Source of the DNA: Achatina immaculata
Lineage: Eukaryota; Mollusca; Gastropoda; Stylommatophora; Achatinidae
Direction of reading: 5' to 3'
DNA length: 64,000 bases
NCBI GenBank assembly: GCA_009760885.1
Contig: CM019696.1
Coordinates: forward strand, 46,942,017-47,006,016
The notes below the pieces were generated by a model. That model was not told the origin of the DNA and did no database searches. It worked only from the letters and a program-made list of their open reading frames with translations. Below are positions 33,550 to 44,429 of this stretch, one piece after another. The translations under genes were made by a program, and so were the position numbers. Position 1 is the first letter of the stretch, and every line of letters starts with the position of its first letter.

Positions 33550-34480
33550 GTTATTAGAAAATATGTATAGAGTGTAAAGGGTTAGGAAGTTATTAGAAAA
33601 TATGTATAGACTAAAGGATCAAGAAGTTATTAGACACTACTTACAGAGTGAAAAAGTTGTTAGAAAATATTTAGAAAGTGAGGAATTTTTTTATCAGAAT
33701 ACATACAGAGTGAAGACGTTTTTGGAAAATACAGAGTGGGGAAGTCTTTTTAGAAAGTACAGAGTGAGGAAGTCTTTTTAGAAAGTACAGAGTGAGGAAG
33801 TCTTTTTAGAAAGTACAGAGTGAGGAAGTGTTTTTAGAAAGTACAGAGTGAGGAAGTCTTTTTAGAAAGTACAGAGTGAGGAAGTCTTTTTAGAAAGTAC
33901 AGAGTGAGGAAGTCTTTTTAGAAAGTACAGAGTGAGGAAGTGTTTTTAGAAAGTACAGAGTGAGGAAGTGTTTTTAGAAAGTACAGAGTGAGGAAGTCTT
34001 TTTAGAAAGTACAGAGTGAGGAAGTTTTTTTTTTAAACAAAGTACAAAATGAGGGAGTTTTTTAGAAAGTATAGAGGGAGGTAGTTATTACAAAATATTT
34101 ACAGTGTGAGGAAGTCTTTTTAGAATGTACAGAGTGAGGAAGTCTTTTTAGAAAGTACAGAGTGAGGAAGTGTTTTTAGAAAGTACAGAGTGAGGAAGTC
34201 TTTTTAGAAAGTACAGAGTGAGGAAGTCTTTTTAGAAAGTACAGAGTGAGGAAGTTTTTTTTTTAAACAAAGTACAAAATGAGGGAGTTTTTTTAGAAAG
34301 TATAGAGGGAGGTAGTTATTACAAAATATTTACAGTGTGAGGAAGTCTTTTTAGAATGTACAGAGTGAGGAAGTCTTTTTAGAATGTACAGAGTGAGGAA
34401 GTCTTTTTAGAAAGTACAGAGTGAGGAAGTCTTTTTAGAAAGTACAGAGTGAGGTAGTTTTTACAAAATATTTACAGAGT
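33550..34480. repeat. 28-bp minisatellite with higher-order structure
   Basis: About 30 units of TTTTTAGAAAGTACAGAGTG + AGGAAGTC. A longer block containing TTTTTTTTTAAACAAAGTAC and GAGGGAGGTAGTTATTAC occurs at about 34010-34130 and again at 34240-34370, so several units were duplicated together. Confidence 0.93.
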
Positions 34481-35399
34481 TGTGGGAGACAAAATCTTAT
34501 TAGAAAATTCTTAGAAAGCAAAAGTCATCGAGAAAAGGAGAAAGACAATAACTGATATAAAAAAAAGATTTATGTTGACATCTTATTCTTCACATTCACT
34601 ATGCCGCTGTTCATTGAGTTTAAAGTGAATATAAATTTCCTGCAATCCGACGGAGGACTAGAAGTAGCGGACACTTCTGTGGCCAGACGTGAACATGCTC
34701 GCGCGTGTGCGCGCGCGCCGAAGAGGCAGCAAGCAAGAGGTGGGCAACCAGACCAGAGAGCTTGCTAGAGGTGTGCGGCAGTGAAGCGGGGAAGTAAGAC
34801 AGCCGAATAGCGAAGCGCACTCTAGTGCTCCGCTGTCACATTCGAAGTAACGGCCCCGCGGTAGCAGAAAACAAAACTGCCGATCTGTGGCGCCCGTTAA
34901 GTGAAACGTCTGTTGGTCAAATCTAGGACACAGTATATCGGTGCATGCCAATGTTCGGATGAGATTACCCCCCAGATCCAGTTGGAATTTCTTATTTCAG
35001 GTTCGACTGTATTTACTTTTCATGTATTCAGTTTCAAAAAAGTGAAATGTCATTTTCAGTTCGGCGTTATAATAAAGAATGTTTTGTTTTGTTATTTTGT
35101 TACAGATACATTATGTATGTTTCCTAAAGTCATTGTTACATTATGTTATCATTATTATTATTGTTATTATTACTATTATTATTGACATTCACGTGTCCAC
35201 TCCCTGTTCACATGTTTATTGTACTAGGCTACTTTTCGTGTCAATAAGAATTAACATTTTGATTATTTCTATACAAGTATCACTTGCTAGTCTCTTTTCT
35301 TTCCTCTGACAGGATTATTCTCCCTCATTGCGTCTGTTTATTGAATTGTTTTTTCTCTTTGAAGTAATATCCCTTTGGCTGAAATATTGACTGTTTTCG
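34481..35399. other. Unassigned sequence with a CpG-rich patch
   Basis: 34670-34890 is strikingly GC- and CpG-rich (a run of CGCGCGTGTGCGCGCGCGCC at about 34700) in an AT-rich region. No ORF with a recognisable domain. An (ATT)n/(TTA)n patch lies at 35145-35182. Confidence 0.45.
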
Positions 35400-35411
35400 T
35401 TGCCTTTTTTT

Positions 35412-35640
35412 AAGACGACGAAAACAACAGGCCGTGACCCGGTGGTACTGCAAACCGGGTCCACCCGTAACCAGATGTGGACCATACCCTCCGGCTTTCA
35501 ATGAGCAGGGCAGGGCTCATGCATCTCCTTTAGTTAAAAAATAACGAGGCTTTTGTTTAACCAAAGGGCATGTTGATCAGGGTACCTGCCAAGAGGACAC
35601 ATTGACCTCAGCCACTTTGGTCTTAGCCAAAAGGCCATGA
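35412..35640 (-). mobile_element. U2-snRNA-derived SINE, complete
   Basis: The minus strand begins TCATGGCCTTTTGGCTAAGA-CCAAAGTG. U2 snRNA begins (from memory of this universally conserved RNA) with CGGCCTTTTGGCTAAGATCA after a short leader, so about 22 of 25 bases match. The body is unrelated to U2 and includes the inverted pair ACCCGGT/ACCGGGT near 35437-35462. The element ends CGTCGTCTT. AAAAAAGGCAA (minus strand) flanks both ends (plus strand TTGCCTTTTTT at 35400-35410 and 35641-35651), an 11-bp target duplication. So this is a 229-bp retroposed element with a U2-like 5' end, not a working U2 gene. Confidence 0.8.
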
Positions 35641-35651
35641 TTGCCTTTTTT

Positions 35652-36399
35652 CCTTACCTTTCGTCCTTAATCGTGCTGCCTTCCATGAAACTGTCCAATT
35701 CAATATCTAGGATTTATTTCATTCATTGTACACGATTCAGTAATGTTTTCTGACTACATTTTCCCTTTAATCCAATTCTTCCATAATTGCCATTTCAAAT
35801 CCGTGTTCTTCTCCACTTTGTGCCAGCACGTGCCTGCTTGTAGCAGCATTGCCAAAGTATAACAGCAAGTCAAGGGACTCTTCCACTGAAAAGTATATGA
35901 CAAGACCGAATGGCTGGAGTTTCTTTACCCCAGATATTTTTAACGGTTACGTCCCTTCTGTCCGCCTTCGTACCGTAGTTTCTATTACTACCACCAAAAT
36001 TGTCTGCATTGCTGTTATGTTTAGCAATGCTACTTTCATAATTACTACCACTCCAGCTACCAAAGTTCTACTAGAAGAGTTCTGAAAGAGTTAATAAAAA
36101 CCGCTCTAATACAGCTACAAGTATCACTGCTGTAACTGTTAATTATTGTCTGGAAATATTGAACACGATATAAAGATCTACTTCATATTGATCATAGTGA
36201 TATGACGACTGCACGGGAATATTTTATGTTATTTTATTTAGTTATCTTCTTTGCCTTCTTCTTCTACTTCTTCTTGATCACTCTAAACATTGCTGTGAAA
36301 ACTGCTTCTATAACTAGACATTTTCTCGTGTTTCTCTCATTTGTTATTCACTTTGTTGTAGCTCTTTCTTGCTGCTCTTCATGCTGAATTAGTTCGTGT
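35652..36399. other. Unassigned sequence
   Basis: AT-rich; no gene or repeat recognised. Frames at 35849-36085 and 36202-36387 lack domains. Confidence 0.4.
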
Positions 36400-36600
36400 C
36401 GAAGTAGTTCCTATTTGCTGTTCTGCATGTCGAAGTAGTTCTTTGCAAATATTCATGTCGAGGTAGTTCTCCTTTGCTGTTATTCATGTCTAGGTAGTTC
36501 TCATTTGCTGTTATTCATGTCGAGGTAGTTCTCCTTTGCTGTTATTCATGTCGAGGTAGTTCTCATTTGCTGTTATTCATGTCGAGGTAGTTCTTTAAAT
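36400..36600. repeat. 31-bp minisatellite
   Basis: About five units of TCATGTCGAGGTAGTTCTCA + TTTGCTGTTAT, with diverged copies extending to about 36760. Confidence 0.85.
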
Positions 36601-36789
36601 TCTTTATGTTGAAGAAGTTCTTTGAAATTCGTCATGGCAAAGTAGTTCTTATCTGTTATTATTCATGCTGAATTAGTTCTTCTTTGCAATTCTTCATGCT
36701 GCAGTATTTTTTGTGCTATTGTTCGTGTCGAAATAGTTCCTCTTTGCTACTGATCATGTTTTGTAGTTTTTGGCGGTTACTACTGATGC

Positions 36790-37195
36790 TACTATAGCTT
36801 CTTCCTCTACATACTGTAGCTTCTTCCTCTACATACTGTAGCTTCTTCCTCTACATACTGTAGCTTCTTCCTCTACATACTATAGCTTCTTCCTCTACAT
36901 ACTATAGCTTCTTCCTCTACATACTATAGCTTCTTCCACTACATACTGTAGCTTCTTCCTCTACATACTGTAGCTTCTTCCTCTACATACTATAGCTTCT
37001 TCCTCTACATACTATAGCTTCTTCCTCTACATACTGTAGCTTCTTCCTCTACATACTATAGCTTCTTCCTCTACATACTATAGCTTCTTCCTCTACATAC
37101 TGTAGCTTCTTCCTCTACATACTATAGCTTCTTCCTCTACATACTATAGCTTCTTCCTCTACATACTATAGCTTCTTCCTCTACATACTATAGCT
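36790..37195. repeat. 22-bp minisatellite
   Basis: About 18 units of TAGCTTCTTCCTCTACATAC + T(G/A), nearly uniform. Confidence 0.97.
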
Positions 37196-37934
37196 TTTCA
37201 TGTTGTTGCATTTTCATGTGGCTGCTTCTCACGTTGTGTAGCTTCTACGTGTTATAGTTTTATCCACGTTGCTATTATTGTTATTGTATTTCATAAACGT
37301 TGTTGCAAACCAGGACTCCTTGCGGGTGTTGCGATGGCAACATAATAGTGTTATCGAAACGGACGGGGTGGGTGTAACTGTAGTCCTTTTTTCACCCTGG
37401 AAGACTAACTTTAGAACCAGGTTTCTCTTAGGCCTCACCACCATGGAGAACACGCCAATGCTCATCTAGTGAGCTGACGAGATTATAATGTCGTGAAATC
37501 CACTTTAACCCGGATAGTTACTTCCTGCCATGATTTTGAAACTCACCAGCTTTACCTCATTGTTTGTGTTGGCAACCCTCTGTCGGGCGGTCGTTAGCCT
37601 TTGTTTCCTTTTCCCAGGAAGAACACAGTCATTAATAACTAGAGAACTATTGATCACTTATCTAAGATTGTTGTGAGATTTACAACTTTTGGCAGAGGTT
37701 CTTAAACTCTTGAAAGTAGGATGCCCCTTTGAAAGAATCTGTGTTTTTTTTAAATGCATTTCCTGTTACATGGTGTTAAATTTTAAATACAAAAAACGAA
37801 CGCTCATGTCTGGTACTTCAAAAGGGGAAAAATGTCTAGAACTGCTAGATGGCTGCCATTTAATATCTTCCTATCTCCACTGGCCTCCATATTGGTAACT
37901 TATGGGTAATGAGACTGAAAAGATTCTAACCACT
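37196..37934. other. Unassigned sequence
   Basis: No recognisable gene. Frames of 66-78 codons on both strands at 37229-37469 show no domain. Confidence 0.4.
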
Positions 37935-38225
37935 TAAAGATAAAAGATAAAAATCCCCGTTTCCATGCCATCAAGGGTATACGGTGTTAGGCCCCTTTTT
38001 TCCACGACCATCAGCACTTGGAAGTGTGATGTGGTCAGTATCACGCCCTGGCCGCATCTATCTTCCCATATTTCTCGGGTACCCGTGTTTTAGAGGCCGG
38101 GTGGACGCCGGGGCTTTTGCAGTGTGTCGTACCAGAAAACTGCTGGAACTTGAACTCAGTGCCACCGGATCAGTAGGCCGAGTGTCTAACCACTCAGGGC
38201 AGCCAGGCCGCCAACCACGTACTAA
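37935..38225 (-). mobile_element. tRNA-derived SINE, head type 2
   Basis: On the minus strand the head is CCCTGAGTGGTTAGACACTC and B-box-like GAGTTCAAGTTCC. The shared body reads GGCCAGGGCGTGATACTGAC, CACATCACACTT and CCTAACACCGTATA, with a (TTTTATC)n tail near 37940. The body matches the SINEs of 44-48 kb. It is non-coding; internal pol III promoters drive such elements when active. Confidence 0.75.
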
Positions 38226-38699
38226 CCATTTCTAAATAACGACAATTTCCTGAGGATCCAAGTTTATTCACAAAATAATTTCTCTCTTGGTTTTTATTTA
38301 GATCTTATATTTTGGAATTACTGTGTTTTCTCTATCTATATACTGTAGCTTCTTTATCAACATACTTCACATAAAGATTGTCTTTGTTTTGTTTGCATTT
38401 TCTTTGGCCACGTTTTGGGCTACAGTAACAGCCGTGGCAGCGATGTCTTAAATACGGAATTTATCAAATATAAGACATTACCTGTATGAAAGTTTACTAA
38501 AGAAATCGTATGGGGTCATTACATTTTTTGCTGTTGATATTATGCATAATTTGTTATACAATATAAGGACATGTTTATATGCTTACTGCGCAAATATCAT
38601 TATACATGGAAGGATAATTGGCGTATACAAATTATTTTTCTACATATAATTCATAATATAAGTGTTCTATAAATATCTCACTTCCATAACAAGGGTGGG
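38226..38699. other. Unassigned sequence with a shared 60-bp motif
   Basis: At about 38388-38450, CTACAGTAACAGCCGTGGCA + GCGATGTCTT recurs at 42920-42952, with related flanks (ATTTTCTTTGG). Otherwise AT-rich with nothing recognised. Confidence 0.45.
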
Positions 38700-40605
38700 G
38701 GTTGGGGGGGCTGGGGGAGAGACGTTGTTCGACTTAGCAGTCAATGACCCAAATCTGATATAGTAACGTCATGATCTTCTCCCCCCCCCCCCCAACGTCA
38801 AGACCTTGTTCTCTCCCCCCTCTCTAACCTCAGAGTTGGCTAGGCAAAACCTTGTTCCTCCCCCCCCCCCTCTTCTAACCTCAGAGTTGGCTAGGCAAAA
38901 ACTTGTTCTTCCCCCCTCCCTCTTCTAACCTCAGAGTTGGCTAGGCAAAAACTTGCTCTTCCCCCCTCCCTCTTCTAACCTCAGAGTTGGCTAGGCAAAA
39001 CCTTGTTCTTCCCCCCTCCCTCTTCTAACCTCAGAGTTGGCTAGGCAAAAACTTGTTCTTCCCCCCTCCCTCTTCTAACCTCAGAGTTGGCTAGGCAAAA
39101 CCTTGTTCTTCCCCCCCCCCCCTCTTCTAACCTCAGAGTTGGCTAAGCAAAACCTTGTTCTTCCCCCCTCCCTCTTCTAACCTCAGAGTTGGCTAGGCAA
39201 AACCGTGTTCTTCCCCCCCCCCCCTCTCTAACCTCAGAGTTGGCTAGGCAAAACCTTGTTCTCCCCCCCCCCCTCTTCTAACCTCGGAGTTGAGTAGGCA
39301 AAACCTTGTTCTTCCCCCCCCCCCTCTAACCTCAGAGTTGGCTAGGCAAAACCTTGTTCTTCCCCCCTCCCTCTTCTAACCTCAGAGTTGGCTAAGCAAA
39401 ACCTTGTTCTTCCCCCCTCCCTCTTCTAACCTCAGAGTTGGCTAGGCAAAACCGTGTTCTTCCCCCCCCCCCTCTTCTAACCTCAGAGTTGGCTAGGCAA
39501 AACCTTGTTCTCCCCCCCCCCCTCTTCTAACCTCGGAGTTGAGTAGGCAAAACCTTGTTCTTCCCCCCCCCCCTCTAACCTCAGAGTTGGCTAGGCAAAA
39601 CCTTGTTCTTCCCCCCTCCCTCTTCTAACCTCAGAGTTGGCTAGGCAAAACCTTGTTCTTCCCCCCCCCCCTCTTCTAACCTCAGAGTTGGCTAGGCAAA
39701 ACCTTGTTCTTCCCCCCCCCCCTCTTCTAACCTCAGAGTTGGCTAGGCAAAACCTTGTTCTTCCCCCCTCCCTCTTCTAACCTCAGAGTTGGCTAGGCAA
39801 AACCTTGTTCTTCCCCCCCCCTCTTCTAACCTCAGAGATGGCTAGGCAAAACCTTGTTTCCCCCCGCCCTTTTCTAACTTCAGAGTTGGCTAGGCAAGAC
39901 CTTAATCCCCCTCCCCTAACCTCAGAGTTGGCTAGGCAAGACTTTGCCCTCCCCCCCCCCCTTTTTTTTTAACTTCAGAGTTGGCTAGGCAAGACCTTAA
40001 TCCCCCTCCCGTAACCTCAGAGTTGGCTAGGTAAGACCTTGTTCCCCCCCCCCCCCCAACGTCAGAGTTGGATAAGCAAGACCTTAATTCCCGCCCCCCC
40101 CCCAAACTTCAGAGTTGGCTAGGCAAGACCTTAATTTCCCCTCACCCCCACCCCCAAACGTCAGAGTTGGCTAGGCAAGACCTTAATTTCCCCTCACCCC
40201 CACCCCCAAACGTCAGAGTTGGCTAGGCAAGAGCTTAATTTCCCCTCACCCCCACCCCCAAACGTCAGAGTTGGCTAGGCAAGAGCTTAATTTCCCCTCC
40301 CCCACCCCCAAACGTCAGAGTTGGCTAGGCAAGAGCTTAATTTCCCCCCCCCACCCCCAAACTTCAGAGTTGCTAGGCAAGACCTTAATTTCTCCCCACC
40401 CCCACCCCCTAACTTCAGAGTTAGTCTGGCTAACGGGGAAAGGGTGGTGGAGTTTGTTAAAACAGTACTACACGCCACCTGTATTTTGACTCCAATCATG
40501 CACTGAAAAAAAAATAGTCGCCGTAACCCATTACCGGTCTGGCACGATGATGTACATCTTCACAGCATCGGCTGCAAAGAACATCAGCTCACAGTTCTAG
40601 GGAGG
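38700..40605 (-). repeat. Dispersed repeat R1, copy e, with a giant internal array
   Basis: The minus-strand head GAACTGTGAGCTGATGTTCT + TTGCAGCCGATGCTGTGAAG lies at 40555-40598. Then AACAAACTCCACCACCC at about 40450, the 50-bp array, and beyond it TCATTGACTGCTAAGTCGAA at about 38730-38750, like the end of copy a (CCCTGACTGCCAAATCAGAC). So the array appears to be an expansion within R1. Head match is strong; the far end is weak. Confidence 0.5.
38785..40440. repeat. 50-bp C-tract minisatellite
   Basis: About 33 units of CCTCAGAGTTGGCTAGGCAA + AACCTTGTTC followed by a variable C-tract (7-15 C) and TCTTCTAA. Groups of units recur in the same order (for example 39230-39330 and 39470-39570), so there is higher-order duplication. 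Units to the right of about 39860 change to CAAGACCTTAAT(T)CCCC and CACCCCCACCCCC. Confidence 0.95.
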
Positions 40606-40839
40606 TAGAAGAAGAAGAAGAATTGCTCATTCCTTGGTTAAAATTCGTTTTCCGTAATCTTTGAACGCGGTGAAGAGAAGATCCTATTAACGATTGTGTC
40701 GCGTACGCATACAGATACGTCAAGGTAGTGAGTGAGTACTTAGTGTGAGTGATTGCGAGCATACTGACACAGCAGAACTTCTCTTATCCAAGTTCCGTTA
40801 ATTCGACAGTTCTCAGTCATATGCAGGTTCACTATGCTC
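40606..40839. other. Unassigned sequence
   Basis: Contains a short (GAA)n at 40608-40621. Nothing else seen. Confidence 0.4.
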
Positions 40840-41070
40840 GGCGCCTGTCTTTGCTCTTCTTGACGCGTTCCACAGCTGCGTCACAAGAGCACCCGGGCGC
40901 CTTTCTTTGCTCTGTTTGACGCGTTCCACAGCTGTGTCACAAGAGCACCCGGGCGCCTTTCTTTGCTCTGCTTGAAGCGTTCCACAGCTGCGTCACAAGA
41001 GCACCCGGGCGCCATTCTTCGCTCTGCTTAACGTGTTCCACAGCTGCGTCACAAGAGCGTCCGGGCGCCA
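40840..41070. repeat. 56-bp GC-rich minisatellite
   Basis: Four units of CACAAGAGCACCCGGGCGCC + TTTCTTTGCTCTGCTTGACG + CGTTCCACAGCTGCGT. Confidence 0.93.
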
Positions 41071-41559
41071 TATTGCTGTCAGTCCTGAAATCTAACCGTT
41101 GTCCACGAAATATATGGTAATGGAAACAATTTATCCGGCTTTTATAGCTAATATGAAATTAAAAAGCCGGTATATTTGTCCGGCTTTTAAATGTATTTAG
41201 AAAAAAAAAGTGGAGGGAAAAGCCGTGTTGGCGATTTTAACTGCCCGGTAGATTTCGGTACCGGCTCTGCCGCGTGGTCCACTGCTAGCAGCTATAACGC
41301 CAGGGTTGCTTTATAAAGTGCCCTATGTCTCTTTCAAAGATTTATATGTCTTTAATGAGTGTCTTACAGCTACATTTGATTGGTCGATTGACTGGTTTAT
41401 GACCAACCTGTAACCAGGGATTTGTTACAGATCACTGAAGTCCTAGCGTCCTAGCTATAGTCTTGAAGCACAGGATCACGTAAAATGGAGAGTTGATTGT
41501 GATGGATATCCTAACTTCCAGCTTTTACATACGCTACGCTCCGCTGTCGTGGGGAAAAA
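41071..41559. other. Unassigned sequence with a hairpin
   Basis: A stem near 41160-41190: AAAAGCCGG, 9-nt loop, CCGGCTTTT; a related ATCCGGCTTTT lies just upstream. No gene recognised. Confidence 0.45.
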
Positions 41560-42660
41560 CTTTTTAAACAATGTTGTGTGGAAAAACACTTTTGACACTA
41601 TCGTGTGGAAAAACACTTTTGACACTATCGTGTGGAAAAACACATTTAAAACTGTCGTGTGGGAAGACACTTTTGACACTATCGTGTGGAAAAACACTTT
41701 TGACACTATCGTGTGGAAAAACACATTTAAAACTGTCGTGTGGAAAAACACATTTAAAACTGTCGTGTGGGAAGACACTTTTGACACTATCGTGTGGAAA
41801 AACACTTTTGACACTATCGTGTGGAAAAACACATTTAACACTGTCGTGTGGAAAAACACATTTAACACTGTCGTGTGGAAAAACACATTTAACACTGTCG
41901 TGTGGAAAAATACATTTAACACTGTCGTGTGGAAAAACACATTTAACACTGTCGTGTGGTAAAACACATCTAACACTGTCGTGTGGAAAAACACATCTAA
42001 CACTGTCGTGTGGAAAAACACATTTAAAACTATCGTGTGGAAAAACACATTTAACACTATCGTGTGGAAAAACACATTTAACACTATCGTGTGGAAAAAC
42101 ACATTTAACACTATCGTGTGGAAAAACACATTTAAAACTATCGTGTGGAAAAACACATTTAACACTATCGTGTGGAAAAACACATTTAACACTGTCGTGT
42201 GGAAAAACACATTTAACACTGTCGTGTGGAAAAACATATTTAACACTATCGTGTGGAAAAACACATTTAACACTGTCGTGTGGAAAAACACATTTAACAC
42301 TGTCGTGTGGAAAAACACATTTAACACTGTCGTGTGGAAAAACACATTTAACACTGTCGTGTGGAAAAACACATTTAACACTGTCGTGTGGAAAAACACA
42401 TTTAACACTGTCGTGTGGTAAAACACATTTAACACTGTCGTGTGGTAAAACACATTTAACACTGTCGTGTGGTAAAACATTTAACACTGTCGTGTGGTAA
42501 AACACATTTAACACTGTCGTGTGGTAAAGCATTTAACACTGTCGTGTGGAAAAACACATTTAACGCTGTCGTGTGGTAAAACACTTAACACTGTCGTGTG
42601 GAAAAACACTTAACACTGTCGTGTGGTAAAACACTTAACGCTGTCGTGGTATAAACACTT
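41560..42660. repeat. 27-bp minisatellite
   Basis: About 41 units of CGTGTGGAAAAACACATTTA + ACACTGT, with variants TTTGACACTAT and AAAACTGT in the left part. Since 27 is a multiple of three and most frames lack stops, ORFs above 300 codons appear on both strands (CGKTHLTLS and FHTTVLNVF repeats). I do not treat any as genes. Confidence 0.97.
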
Positions 42661-43049
42661 CAATACGTATAACGTTTGCCAGACTGAAGTAACGCAATAT
42701 CATGATGTAGGGTTCAGATATGGTCTTGACCAGTTCTGATTTACTATGCGTCTTCATAGTTGTCTGAACTACTGAATATTACGGTCACTCCCACAGTCGC
42801 GGACAATGGTCGCCCTCGGTGTCCCGTTGTCGTGCTTACGGGAATCCAAGAAATCGTACACATGAACGTTTCCTGGATTGCCTCTGTTTTATTTGTATTT
42901 TCTTTGGGCCATGTAAAGGGTTACAGTAACAGCCATGGCAGCGATGTCTTGAGTGAAGATTTATTGAGCTTTTTCTTAAGTAATTCATTTTCCAACTCTT
43001 GGGATCAAGCATTTATTTTTCATCTGAAATGACAGTTATCCAAATCTTC
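42661..43049. other. Unassigned sequence with the shared motif
   Basis: At 42894-42955: ATTTTCTTTGGGCCATG and GTTACAGTAACAGCCATGGC, matching 38.39-38.45 kb. No other feature. Confidence 0.45.
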
Positions 43050-43390
43050 ATCTTCCTTTTGCATCCATCCAGATATCAATGTCCTTGGTCGGTGATAGAC
43101 TAAGCAGTTAGAATACAGTCTTGCAGGGCAGCAACAGAATCTCTCCACCTCCCAACGGTGTGTGACCAGTCTTTGTATTATGCCCTAGCTGTCCTGTATG
43201 CTACACATTTCTGCTTCTACAGTTCTCCGCCAGGTAGTCTTGGGTCGTTCTCAATTTCCCTCGGGTGTCTATCTCATGGCTGTTTTAGGGGTCTTTTCAA
43301 ACCACATGACCAATCTATTTCCAGCGTTTTCTTTGTTTGTCTGTTACGGCATGCATATCTTCTAGTTCACTTTGGGCAAGCAGGTCACTA
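43050..43390 (-). pseudogene. L-I LINE-like 3' fragment
   Basis: The minus strand reads EIDWSCGLKRP, REIENDPRLPGGEL, and KDWSHTVGRWRDSVAALQ. The last is like the W...DR..WR..VAAL end of LINE ORFs. Several stops; short and uncertain. Confidence 0.45.
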
Positions 43391-43394
43391 TTAT

Positions 43395-44020
43395 TTATTG
43401 TCTTTTCTTCTTACATCTTACATCCTTCCCGTGCCGTTAAACATTACATAAAGCTCGCATGGTAGTTTCCCAGGTTTTCTTGTTTTATGGAAGCTTTTCA
43501 ACCTCATCAAAGAATTTTATGCCTATTAATTTGGACTCTCTTAACAATGTCCTCTTTAGAGTTTCACGTAGTGGACCAGATTTTATTTGGGCTGTTGTGT
43601 TCCACTTGATAGCTTGTTTTGGAGTTTTCTGACCGTTTCTTCTCATCACGTGCCCATCTTCTTTTCCTGATCACCCATGAGACAGGTTGTTGTTTGCTCA
43701 TCTGCCTTATCTCTGCGTTGTTCTTGAATTCGTTCCACTTTATACAGAGCATTTTCCTGAGGCATTTGTTTTCAAAAGAGTCTAATTTCTTGTCTATTTC
43801 TTTAGTTGTTTTCCAGCTTTTGCATGCATAAATGAGGGTGGATATTACATTTGAATTAAGTAATCTTAGCCTGATTTTGTGCTTGTAACTTCTGAGTGCC
43901 ATATGTTCTCAAGATTCTTGAAGGTCATTCCTGCTTTTATAATTCTGATTCTAACTTCCGTTCTGGTGTTACCATCCTGGTCTATGTAGCTGCCAAGGTA
44001 TGCAAGATGATTTAATTGTC
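43395..44020 (-). pseudogene. L-C LINE, truncated C-terminal copy
   Basis: The minus-strand frame at 43902-43567 gives KIRLRLLNSNVISTLIYACK, SWKTTKEIDKKLDSFENK, NEFKNNAEIRQMSKQQPVSW. It matches the full L-C copy at 28.3-28.5 kb nearly residue for residue. The 3' UTR ends at about 43395 in AACGGCACGGGAAGGATGT (minus strand). Upstream, frameshifted sequence extends the match to YLGSYIDQDG near 43975. Confidence 0.85.
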
Positions 44021-44087
44021 TCTGGCCAGTAAACATTTAAAATCTTCTGGGGCAGGTTGCGTGGATAGTTTGCCAGTTTCCTCTTCA

Positions 44088-44350
44088 GTCGTCTGAGTGG
44101 CGAAGTGGTTAGTGCACTGGTCTCTCATGGCGAAGGTCGGGGGTTCGAATCCGGCCGGGGGCGCCCCAGTCACCCAGGCTGTAGAAATGGGTACCCGACT
44201 TCTTCTAGAGTTGGGGAAGAAAAGGCGGTCAGGCGTGATATTGACCATATCACCCTCTAGTGTGCTGACAGGTCAAGGAAAATATGGGCACTAACACCAT
44301 ATCCCTGTATGCCTCTAAAGCATGACAGGACTACCTTTACCTTTGCCTTT
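44088..44350 (+). mobile_element. tRNA-derived SINE, head type 1
   Basis: The head has an A box TGGCGAAGTGG at 44098, TTAGTGCACTGGTCTCTCAT, and a perfect B box GGTTCGAATCC at about 44143. Body: GCCCCAGTCACCCAGGCTGT, AGAAATGGGTACCCGACTTC, GCGTGATATTGACCATATCA, CCTCTAGTGTGCTGACAGG. The tail is (CCTTTA)n-like. It is a typical pol III SINE; no duplication found. Confidence 0.88.
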
Positions 44351-44354
44351 TTTA

Positions 44355-44425
44355 CCTATTCTCCAGCATTCTGCTCCATAGAGAAGTATGAATAACACAG
44401 AGCTTTGTCCTCTCTACCTCTCTGC
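44355..44425 (-). pseudogene. LINE remnant between two SINEs
   Basis: The minus strand gives ILHTSLWSRMLENR, which resembles the ILLYGAECWRI motif of LINE RT ORFs. Only about 70 bases, so weak. Confidence 0.35.
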
Positions 44426-44429
44426 TTAT

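Noticed and set aside
35610..35645. Genuine U2 snRNA gene
   Set aside because: Only the first 25 or so bases match; the branch-recognition region, Sm site and 3' stem-loops are absent.
41476..42532. ORFs of more than 300 codons on both strands (repeats of CGKTHLTLS and FHTTVLNVF)
   Set aside because: They arise from a 27-bp tandem repeat without stops in several frames. No domain, no codon signature, and open on both strands at once.
41560..42660. CRISPR-like array
   Set aside because: Units are contiguous with no unique spacers, and the sequence is eukaryotic repeat DNA. The same holds for the other arrays here.
44088..44165. Functional tRNA gene
   Set aside because: A and B boxes are present but no full cloverleaf can be paired, and the sequence continues into a SINE body shared with several other loci.
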